A DNA stretch of 64,000 bases from an uncultured Ferrovibrio sp. (GTDB taxonomy: Bacteria > Pseudomonadota > Alphaproteobacteria > Ferrovibrionales > Ferrovibrionaceae): NCBI RefSeq assembly GCF_937960835.1, contig NZ_CALGPC010000017.1:1-64000 (forward strand), in the 5' to 3' direction. Position 1 is the first letter of the stretch, and each line of letters opens with the position of its first letter. This document shows positions 15,808 to 22,607 of this stretch, one piece after another. The notes below the pieces were generated by a model. It made no database searches, was not told where the DNA came from, and saw only the letters and a program-made list of their open reading frames with translations. The translations under genes and the position numbers were made by a program.

Positions 15808-17142
15808 ATGAGCCAGGCGGGCGGCACCGGAGAGACGTTGTTCAGCGCGGCAGGCATGGAAACCATGCCGACCGCTCCGCTGGCAGACCGGCTGCGCCCC
15901 AAATCGCTCGACGAGATCATCGGCCAGGACCATCTGCTGAAAGGCGAGGGGCCACTGGCGCGCATGGTGCAGACCAAGCGGCTGGCGAGCCTCATCCTTT
16001 GGGGTCCGCCGGGTACCGGCAAGACCTCTATTGCGCGCCTGCTGGCAGATGCGACGGGATTGGTCTTTGTGCCGCTTTCGGCGGTGTTCTCTGGCGTTGC
16101 CGATCTTCGCAAAGCGTTCGATGAGGCGCGTAAGCGCCGCGCTGCGGGCAAGGCGACCTTGCTGTTCGTGGACGAGATCCATCGCTTCAATCGCGCGCAG
16201 CAGGACGGCTTTCTGCCCTATGTAGAGGACGGCACCGTGGTACTGGTTGGCGCGACTACGGAAAACCCGAGCTTTGCGTTGAACTCGGCCTTGCTGTCCC
16301 GTGCTTCCGTCATCGTGCTGCATCGCCTGGATGATGCAGCGCTTGAAGCGCTGCTGCAGCGGGCGGAGAAAATCGAAGGCCGTGCCCTGCCGCTGACGCC
16401 GGAAGCGCGCGCCGCCATGCGGGCCATGTCGGATGGCGATGGCCGGTATCTGCTTAATCTGGCTGAGCAGATATTCACTATCGAAACCGAGACCCCGCTT
16501 GATCCGGCCAGGCTGGCAGAAACGCTGCAAAAGCGCGCACCGCTTTACGACAAGACCCAGGACGAGCATTACAACCTCATCTCGGCTCTGCATAAATCCA
16601 TGCGTGGCTCTGATTGCGATGCCGCACTCTATTGGTTGGCGCGCATGCTGGCGGGCGGAGAAGACCCGCTTTACATCGCACGCCGTCTGGTGCGTTTCGC
16701 CGCGGAAGATGTCGGCATGGCCGACCCCAACGCCCTGGTTCAGGCCCTGGCTGCGAAAGAGATGTACGACTTTCTCGGCTCGCCCGAAGGCGAGCTCGGG
16801 CTGGTGCAGGCGGTCATTTATCTGTCGACGGCGCCCAAATCGAACGCGGTTTATGTTGCTGCCGGCGCGGCGAAGCGCGCGGCGCGGGAATACGGTTCGC
16901 TGATGCCGCCGATGCATATCCTGAACGCGCCGACCAAGATGATGAAGGAGCTGGGCTATAGCGAAGGCTACGCCTACGACCACGACACCGCCGAGGGCTT
17001 CTCAGGCCAGAATTACTTTCCGGCCGAGATGCGGCGGCAAACCTTCTACCGTCCCGTCGAACGCGGCTTTGAGCGCGAAATCATTAAAAGACTGGAATAC
17101 TGGCAGAAGTTGCGCGCGCGCCGGACCGAAGGCGAGTCATAG
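15808..17142 (+). CDS. rarA: Replication-associated recombination protein A (AAA+ ATPase)
   Basis: A 444-residue RarA/MgsA protein, related to clamp loaders, that acts at stalled replication forks. It shows PLADRLRPKSLDEIIGQDHLL, Walker A GPPGTGKTS, Walker B LLFVDEIHR, the sensor VGATTENPSF and the C-terminal tetramerisation region with LVRFAAEDVGMADP. The frame is open upstream to 15745 but that overlaps the protease gene; the ATG at 15808 is preferred. Its link to a Do protease is a common alphaproteobacterial arrangement. Confidence 0.95.
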   Translation: MSQAGGTGETLFSAAGMETMPTAPLADRLRPKSLDEIIGQDHLLKGEGPLARMVQTKRLASLILWGPPGTGKTSIARLLADATGLVFVPLSAVFSGVADLRKAFDEARKRRAAGKATLLFVDEIHRFNRAQQDGFLPYVEDGTVVLVGATTENPSFALNSALLSRASVIVLHRLDDAALEALLQRAEKIEGRALPLTPEARAAMRAMSDGDGRYLLNLAEQIFTIETETPLDPARLAETLQKRAPLYDKTQDEHYNLISALHKSMRGSDCDAALYWLARMLAGGEDPLYIARRLVRFAAEDVGMADPNALVQALAAKEMYDFLGSPEGELGLVQAVIYLSTAPKSNAVYVAAGAAKRAAREYGSLMPPMHILNAPTKMMKELGYSEGYAYDHDTAEGFSGQNYFPAEMRRQTFYRPVERGFEREIIKRLEYWQKLRARRTEGES

Positions 17143-17223
17143 GCCGGCAGTTAACCATCCTGCGGCAATGCGCGCCTCGCGTATCTGATGTAGAATATTA
17201 AAATTGGAAAGCGGGGATTTCCT

Positions 17224-17619
17224 TTGAAGGCAACTGATTCAATGCTGCCGCGGTTCGGCATCTTGAGTTTCGTAGTGCTCGTTTTGTTAATGGTGGCGGG
17301 ATTCATCGGTCTTGTGATGGTCCCGAGCCAGGAGAAAGTCTATTACACGCCGGGTAAGATTCCGACCCGCGAGGACTGCTTCTACGAGCGGCTGGCGCTG
17401 TTCAAGAACGTTACCCGGCAGATCATCTATCAGGTCGCCTCGGATTGTGAATTGGAGGTGCAGTCGCTCGAAGGGCACGAGCAGATGCGCCAGGAATGGA
17501 TCGAGCGCCAGGCGCAAAAGGCACGCCAGCGTGCTGCCCAGAAGGCCGCCGCGGAACCACCGCCACCGCCGCCTGAGGAGCCACAGGAACTTGATCGGGT
17601 CCGCCGCGTCTGGCGGTGA
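17224..17619 (+). CDS. Small single-pass membrane protein of unknown function
   Basis: About 131 residues from a TTG at 17224, or 125 from an ATG at 17242; GGGGAT seven bases before the TTG favours the longer form. One hydrophobic segment (about residues 11-32, FGILSFVVLVLLMVAGFIGLV) is followed by a soluble part with two cysteines (DCFYERL and SDCELEV), a charged helical stretch rich in Arg, Gln and Ala, and a poly-proline run (PPPPPPEEP). I do not recognise the family. In several alphaproteobacteria crcB lies in this position between rarA and a pseudouridine synthase, but this protein is not CrcB. Confidence 0.6.
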   Translation: MKATDSMLPRFGILSFVVLVLLMVAGFIGLVMVPSQEKVYYTPGKIPTREDCFYERLALFKNVTRQIIYQVASDCELEVQSLEGHEQMRQEWIERQAQKARQRAAQKAAAEPPPPPPEEPQELDRVRRVWR

Positions 17620-17650
17620 CAGATCGGCTCGCACGGAGCATAGTGGCGCC

Positions 17651-18637
17651 ATGTCTCAAGTGATCACGAAAACCGTCGCCGACGGTGAAACCGACCTGCG
17701 TCTCGATCGCTGGTTCAAGCGTCATTATCCCTGGCTTGGCCATGGCCGACTGGAGAAGCTGCTGCGGACCGGGCAGATCCGTGTGGACGGCGGCCGTGCC
17801 AAGGCCTCCACGCGGCTGGAGCCGGGCCAGACCATCCGCATTCCGCCGCTGGGTGAGCCGCCCAAGGACGAGGCCGGGAAGCCGCGTGCCGCCAAGCCAG
17901 TGAAAGCCAGCCCGGAGCGTGTGGCCGAATTGCAGGCTGCAGTCCTGCACAAGGATGATTCCGTCCTCGTCATCAACAAGCCGCCCGGGCTGGCGACGCA
18001 GGGCGGCACCGGCCAGAGCGAACATCTCGACGGGCTGCTGGATTACCTGCGGTTCGGCGCGGCCGAACGTCCACGCCTGGTGCATCGCCTTGATAAGGAT
18101 ACTTCGGGTGTCCTGCTGCTGGCGCGCAGCGCCTCTGCAGCGGCCAAGCTGGCTCAGGCCTTGCGGGCGCGCGATGCGCATAAGCTGTATTGGGCGCTGG
18201 TGGTCGGTGTGCCGCAGCAGCGGCAGGGCAAGATCGTCCTGGCGCTGTCCAAGCTGCCGGGCGCCGCTGGCGAGCGCATGGTGGCCGACGAGGAAGACGG
18301 CAAGAATGCCGTTACGCTCTACCGCACCATCGATACTGCCGGCCGCCGTGCCGCCTGGCTGGCCATGGCGCCTTTGACGGGACGGACGCACCAGCTGCGC
18401 GTCCATTGCGCCGCAATCGGAACGCCAATTGTTGGCGACGGCAAGTATGGCGGGCAGGAGGCTTATCTGACCGGCGGCGTCAGCCGCAAGCTGCATCTGC
18501 ATGCCCGCGGCATTCGCCTGCCGCATCCCGATGGCGGAAACCTGGAAGTGCGGGCGCCGCTGCCGGCGCACATGGCCGCTACCTGGGATTTTCTCGGTCT
18601 GGAGATCGAGAAAAGCACCGATGCGTGGCTGGAATAG
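17651..18637 (+). CDS. rluC: RluC/RluD-family 23S rRNA pseudouridine synthase
   Basis: A 328-residue protein that converts specific uridines in large-subunit rRNA to pseudouridine. It has an N-terminal S4 RNA-binding domain (about residues 12-75, DLRLDRWFKRHYPWL, LRTGQIRVDGGRAK), then the catalytic RluA-type domain with PRLVHRLDKDTSGVLLLAR, where Asp148 is the catalytic residue, and GRTHQLRVHCAAIG. The ATG at 17651 matches the family start; an open frame upstream to 17447 overlaps the preceding gene and is ignored. The choice of RluC over RluD is by resemblance to alphaproteobacterial proteins and is less certain than the family. Confidence 0.9.
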   Translation: MSQVITKTVADGETDLRLDRWFKRHYPWLGHGRLEKLLRTGQIRVDGGRAKASTRLEPGQTIRIPPLGEPPKDEAGKPRAAKPVKASPERVAELQAAVLHKDDSVLVINKPPGLATQGGTGQSEHLDGLLDYLRFGAAERPRLVHRLDKDTSGVLLLARSASAAAKLAQALRARDAHKLYWALVVGVPQQRQGKIVLALSKLPGAAGERMVADEEDGKNAVTLYRTIDTAGRRAAWLAMAPLTGRTHQLRVHCAAIGTPIVGDGKYGGQEAYLTGGVSRKLHLHARGIRLPHPDGGNLEVRAPLPAHMAATWDFLGLEIEKSTDAWLE

Positions 18638-18667
18638 GCATTAGCCTATGTGCAAAGGCAGATCGCG

Positions 18668-19531
18668 CTAGCCGCGCAAAGATTTCCGGATCTCCGGAAC
18701 CAGGAAGTCGACAGTGGCGCGGATGCGCGGCGCCTTGCGCAGGTCGCGATGCACCAGCAGCCATAGTTCCCGTGTGATTGCCGGCTTGCCCGGATCGGGG
18801 ATGATCTCCGGATATCTGCGGCCGACATAGTCGGGCAGCAGTATGGCGCAGGCACCCGCGCGGGCGGCCGCGATCAGCGACAGCATGCTGTTGCTGCGGA
18901 TCGTCTGGCGCATACCTGACTGACGCACCCAACGCGATTCCGGCAACTCGGCCAGGCTCTCATCGAACGCGGCAATGGCGCCCGGATCGGCCGCCAGGGG
19001 ATTGCGATACAGGTGATAGGGAACAGCCCCCAGCCGCGTCGCGTAGATTTCGCCACGTTCCGGACGAGCCCAGCGGATCGCGATCTCGGCTTCCCGCCGG
19101 GCCAGGCTGAGCGTGCGATGCTCGACCACGATTTCGATTTGCAGTTTGGGCCAGCGCCGCTGCAACCCGGCCAGAGCTGGCGCAATCGTATGGCTGGCAA
19201 TCACCTCGGTGGCGGTGATGCGAACCAGCCCCTCGATCTCGTCGGCCCCGCGCGCCGCCATCTGGCGACCCAGCCGCAGCAGCGGCGCTTCGACCTGCTG
19301 GGCGGCTGCCAGGACCGGCTCGGCTGCCGGCGTGGCGCGATAGCCGCGTGGATTGCGGTCGAACAGGGTGATCCCGAGGCTTGCTTCCAGGGCGGCGATG
19401 CGGCGCGCCACCGTCGCATGGTTGACCCCCAAGGTGCGCGCCGCGCTCGAAAGGCTGCCATGACGCGCCAGTTCAAGAGCGTAGCGCAGGTCATTCCAGT
19501 CAGGCTGATCTGTGCGATTTTGAACAGTCAT
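18668..19531 (-). CDS. LysR-family transcriptional regulator
   Basis: A 287-residue regulator from the ATG at 19531; an ATG at 19567 would add 12 residues. The N-terminal winged helix-turn-helix shows LARHGSLSSAARTLGVNHATVARRIAALEASLGITLFDR, written here in pieces of the motif, and the effector-binding domain fills the rest. The relative of the GcvA/short-substrate group VARRIAALE is common in alphaproteobacteria. It diverges from the isochorismatase-like gene at 19603, with a short shared intergenic region, so it probably controls that gene. Confidence 0.88.
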   Translation of the reverse strand: MTVQNRTDQPDWNDLRYALELARHGSLSSAARTLGVNHATVARRIAALEASLGITLFDRNPRGYRATPAAEPVLAAAQQVEAPLLRLGRQMAARGADEIEGLVRITATEVIASHTIAPALAGLQRRWPKLQIEIVVEHRTLSLARREAEIAIRWARPERGEIYATRLGAVPYHLYRNPLAADPGAIAAFDESLAELPESRWVRQSGMRQTIRSNSMLSLIAAARAGACAILLPDYVGRRYPEIIPDPGKPAITRELWLLVHRDLRKAPRIRATVDFLVPEIRKSLRG

Positions 19532-19593
19532 GGATAAAACATACTCAATTTGCACAGAGGGAGCCATCGGCTAAATCTTAGTCGTTGGATAAA
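19531..19593. promoter_or_regulatory. Divergent control region with a repeated TGGATAAA
   Basis: The octamer TGGATAAA occurs at 19531-19538 and again at 19586-19593, 55 bases apart, bracketing the intergenic region between the LysR gene and the divergent hydrolase. It may be a repeated operator half-site. I do not see a clear T-N11-A LysR box. Confidence 0.3.
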
Positions 19594-19602
19594 GGAGCTC
19601 CT

Positions 19603-20223
19603 ATGACCCGTCCGAAGACCCTGCTTGAACTCGCCGGCGCACCGAAGCTGCCTGTAACGTGGGAGAAATCCGTTCTGCTGCTGATCGATCATCAGCAGGA
19701 ATATGCCAGCGACGGCGGTCTGCCGCTCGTCGGTATCGATGCCGCGGTCAGCGAGATCGCCAAGCTTCTCGCCGCTGCTCGCGCCGCTGGCGCACCCGTG
19801 ATCCACATCCAGCAGATGGGTCGGCCCGGTGGCGCGCTATTTGATCCCAACGGTCCGCGCGGCGCCTTCATCTCCACCATCCGTCCCCTGGATGGCGAGC
19901 GGGTGGTGCCCAAGACGCTGCCGAACAGCTTTGCCAAAACCGATCTGCATGAGGTGCTTCAGAAGACCGGCCGTAACGAACTGATCGTCGGCGGTTTCAT
20001 GACCCATATGTGTGTCAGCGCAACCGTCCGCAGCGCGCTGGACCATGGCTACCGGGTCAGTGTGGTGGCTTCTGCCTGCGCGACCCGCGACCTACCCGAT
20101 CAGCTTGGCGGCGCAGTGATCGCGGCGGCGGATCTGCATCGCATTGCGCTGGCGGAACTTGGCGATCGCTTCGCTACGATCCTGCCCAGTGCCGATGCTA
20201 TTGAGGTGCGGGCAGCGGCGTAG
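19603..20223 (+). CDS. Isochorismatase-like cysteine hydrolase
   Basis: A 206-residue member of the isochorismatase/nicotinamidase superfamily. The predicted catalytic triad is Asp29 (LLLIDHQQEY), Lys104 (VPKTLPNSF) and Cys137 (THMCVSATVRSA), with the usual cis-peptide-like GGFMTHMC region. The substrate cannot be told from sequence; family members hydrolyse amides or vinyl ethers. An AAGGAG site precedes the ATG at 19603. It is divergent from the LysR gene, and its 3' end overlaps the convergent lipoprotein gene by 26 bases. Confidence 0.88.
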   Translation: MTRPKTLLELAGAPKLPVTWEKSVLLLIDHQQEYASDGGLPLVGIDAAVSEIAKLLAAARAAGAPVIHIQQMGRPGGALFDPNGPRGAFISTIRPLDGERVVPKTLPNSFAKTDLHEVLQKTGRNELIVGGFMTHMCVSATVRSALDHGYRVSVVASACATRDLPDQLGGAVIAAADLHRIALAELGDRFATILPSADAIEVRAAA

Positions 20224-20953
20224 CGCTGACGCCGCCGCGTGGGGAGGCCTGCACCGGCGGTACAGGCGGAACGCCGCCCGACGTTTGCGCCGGCCGCTGC
20301 CGCGGCCGGCGGTCGGCGGGCAATGTTTCCCAAAGCCGGTCGGCCTGGGCCACGTCGAGCGTCTGGTCGCCCGGCCGGCAGGCGCGGCTGCGGTACAGCA
20401 CCCGACGGCTGGCGAAATAGCACCAGGACGCGCCGGCAAGCTGAGCCTGCTGCAACGCTTCGGCCTCGGCCGCGGTTACCCAGCGGCTGCCGGGCGGACA
20501 GCTTGCGGCGCCAAAGACCTGCCCCTGCTGATCATTGTAGCAAAGCGCCTGACCGGTCCCCGCGGGGCCGGAAGCCGGTGCCGTGGCCGTCGCAGGCGGC
20601 GCTGCGGTGGCAGGTGCATAAGTCTGCTGCGGCAGGGGGGGCGGCTCCGGTGCCGAACGGCCGGTGGTTCGCGACCCGCTTGTGGTGCCGAACTGGCTGG
20701 CGGCCTGTTCGATGGGAATGGCGGCATAGCCCGGCGCGCAGCGGCCGGTTTGGCTGAGATACAGCAATCCGCTCTCGCGGCTGAAACACGGCGTGTACTC
20801 GCCACCGCCGCCACCCGTTTCCGCCCGCGCGGGACGATCATCGCCAGCCCAGGTTCGATAGAGGCTGCGATTGAGGTCGCGGACGGAGGCTTCAAGGCCG
20901 GAGCAACCGGCGAAGCCGAGAAGCATCAGGATGGCCGCCCGGCGGATCGTCAT
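20198..20953 (-). CDS. Predicted lipoprotein with three Cys-pair modules
   Basis: A 251-residue protein of unknown function. The N-terminus (MTIRRAAILMLLGFAGCSG) is a lipoprotein signal with a lipobox FAGC and Cys17 as the predicted lipidated residue. Three related modules follow, each with a Cys, an aromatic-hydrophobic stretch, a second Cys 14-16 residues later and then xPG: CFSRESGLLYLSQTGRCAPG, CYNDQQGQVFGAASCPPG and CYFASRRVLYRSRACRPG. Pro/Ala-rich linkers join them and the C-terminus is Pro-rich. The second and third modules are followed by similar AxA(E/D)xL segments. It starts six bases after queF and is probably in the same transcript. The modules could be small disulfide-bonded envelope units. 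Confidence 0.72.
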   Translation of the reverse strand: MTIRRAAILMLLGFAGCSGLEASVRDLNRSLYRTWAGDDRPARAETGGGGGEYTPCFSRESGLLYLSQTGRCAPGYAAIPIEQAASQFGTTSGSRTTGRSAPEPPPLPQQTYAPATAAPPATATAPASGPAGTGQALCYNDQQGQVFGAASCPPGSRWVTAAEAEALQQAQLAGASWCYFASRRVLYRSRACRPGDQTLDVAQADRLWETLPADRRPRQRPAQTSGGVPPVPPVQASPRGGVSATPLPAPQ

Positions 20954-20959
20954 GACGCC

Positions 20960-21439
20960 TCAACCGCGGCCGCGATAGGACGGCACGCCGGTATCCGGCA
21001 GCCAAAGCCCGGCGGGCGGTTTGCCCGTCTGGTAGAATACGTCGATCGGCATGCCTCCGCGCGGATACCAATAGCCGCCGATCCGCAGCCAGCGCGGCTG
21101 GATCGCTGCTTGCAGGCGCTTGGCGATCATCAGCGTGCAATCCTCATGAAAGGCACCATGATTGCGGAAGCTGTTGAAGAACAGCTTCAGCGACTTGGAT
21201 TCCACGATGTACTTATTGGGCACATAGTCGACGACCAGATGGGCGAAATCCGGCTGTCCGGTCATCGGGCAGAGGCTCGTGAATTCCGGCTGGGTGAAGC
21301 GGATCAGATACAGTGTGCCGGGATGCGGATTGGGTGCTTTTTCCAGCACGGCTTCATCCGGCGACTGGGGCTGGCGGGTTGGCTGGCCGAGCTGAGTCAG
21401 GCCGGCGATGCGGGAAGGGGTGGTCTTTGCTTTTTTCAT
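20960..21439 (-). CDS. queF: NADPH-dependent 7-cyano-7-deazaguanine reductase
   Basis: A 159-residue unimodular QueF that reduces preQ0 to preQ1 in queuosine biosynthesis. Cys57 (FTSLCPMTGQPDF) is the residue that forms the thioimide and Asp64 the proton donor; the ESKSLKLFFNSFRNHGAFHED segment carries the NADPH- and substrate-binding residues. The frame is open upstream to 21511, but the family start fits the ATG at 21439. No other queuosine gene is in the window. The lipoprotein gene follows directly. Confidence 0.93.
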   Translation of the reverse strand: MKKAKTTPSRIAGLTQLGQPTRQPQSPDEAVLEKAPNPHPGTLYLIRFTQPEFTSLCPMTGQPDFAHLVVDYVPNKYIVESKSLKLFFNSFRNHGAFHEDCTLMIAKRLQAAIQPRWLRIGGYWYPRGGMPIDVFYQTGKPPAGLWLPDTGVPSYRGRG

Positions 21440-21513
21440 GCGCTTTTCTTGCCATAATGCGGCGGCAAATGCATCTCTGCGCCGCTGCTTCGTCCCATCA
21501 TCCTCAATCACTT

Positions 21514-21834
21514 ATGAAGAGGCTGCCAGCCTTGCTGTCGAGTGGCCTGCTCCTGGTGTCAGGCCCGGCGCCAGCGCAGCAGCAGCCGGTTTCGCCCGCA
21601 GCACCAAGCAAACCCAGCCTGATCGTTCCTCAGGCGCCGCAAAGCCCGGGCATTCACTCCCCCGGACCCGGCCAAAAGAAGGCAGACGAAAAGAAGGCCG
21701 ATGAGCAGTCCGATCAGCGCCGCCAGGATCTGCGCAAAGAATTGCTGAAAGACGATCTGCGCAGGGAAGACCAGCGCCGGGAAGATCTGAAGCGGGACCA
21801 GAGGAAGCAGGATCAGCGCAAGCGGGATCGCTAG
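21514..21834 (+). CDS. Small exported charged protein, function unknown
   Basis: A 106-residue reading from the ATG at 21514, with a signal-peptide-like start (MKRLPALLSSGLLLVSGPAPAQ), a Pro/Ser-rich middle and a tail of Asp, Arg, Lys, Gln and Glu in short repeats (RREDQRREDLKRDQRK). The frame extends upstream and an ATG at 21457 is possible; no strong ribosome-binding site decides the start. It is divergent from queF. Low-complexity composition makes function and even expression uncertain. Confidence 0.5.
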   Translation: MKRLPALLSSGLLLVSGPAPAQQQPVSPAAPSKPSLIVPQAPQSPGIHSPGPGQKKADEKKADEQSDQRRQDLRKELLKDDLRREDQRREDLKRDQRKQDQRKRDR

Positions 21835-21902
21835 CCGCCAGGGGGTTGCTTACAGGGGCTTGGCTAGGTTGAGCCAAACGGCCGGGCATGCGATTTTAGG
21901 GT

Positions 21903-22607
21903 ATGGTTACAGCCGTTTCTGATTTCACGCCGCCGCGTCTGGTGATTTTTGATTGCGACGGCACCCTGGTCGACAGTCAGCACCACATCGTGGCCGCCAT
22001 GCACACGGCCTTCACGGCTCTGGGGCTGCCCCTGCCGCAGGCCGAGATGATCCGCCGCACGGTGGGGCTGCCGCTGCCGGTCGCCATCCAGAGCCTCTTG
22101 CCCGCGGGGGTAGCCGCGGCGGCCGTGGTCGAGGCCTATAAGACGGCTGCCATCGCCCAGCGCCTCAACCCGGACCATCACGAGCCGATCTTTCCGGGCC
22201 TGGTCGAAGCCCTAGATCGTCTGGAAGAGGCCGGCTTTCTGCTCGGGATCGCCACCGGGAAGGCGCGGCGCGGGTTGGATTACACGCTGGCGACCCATGG
22301 CCTGACCGGCCGGTTCGTGACCTTGCAGACTAATGACGTGGTCGCGGCCGGCAAACCGGCACCGGATATGGTGCTGCAGGCAATGGCGGAGACCGGCGCG
22401 GCGCCAGCCTCGACGATCGTGGTCGGCGATACCACCTACGACATTGAGATGGCCCGGAATGCCGGCGTGGCCGCGGTGGGCGTAGCTTGGGGATATCACG
22501 ACGAGGATGTTCTGTTGGCAGCGGGGGCGGCAAAGATTATCAAGAGCTTCGCCGAACTTCCTGATCTGGTTGTTGAGATGATGGGAGATGCCCCATGCGC
22601 GCTGTGA
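21903..22607 (+). CDS. HAD-IA family phosphatase (phosphoglycolate phosphatase-like)
   Basis: A 234-residue hydrolase with the four HAD motifs: FDCDGTLVDS (nucleophile Asp17, acid/base Asp19), a Thr in IATGKARRGL, the Lys in the same region, and VVGDTTYDIEMARNAG. A helical cap sits between motif I and II. It probably removes phosphate from a small metabolite; phosphoglycolate is only one possibility. Its last 13 bases overlap the start of the AsmA gene. Confidence 0.88.
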   Translation: MVTAVSDFTPPRLVIFDCDGTLVDSQHHIVAAMHTAFTALGLPLPQAEMIRRTVGLPLPVAIQSLLPAGVAAAAVVEAYKTAAIAQRLNPDHHEPIFPGLVEALDRLEEAGFLLGIATGKARRGLDYTLATHGLTGRFVTLQTNDVVAAGKPAPDMVLQAMAETGAAPASTIVVGDTTYDIEMARNAGVAAVGVAWGYHDEDVLLAAGAAKIIKSFAELPDLVVEMMGDAPCAL

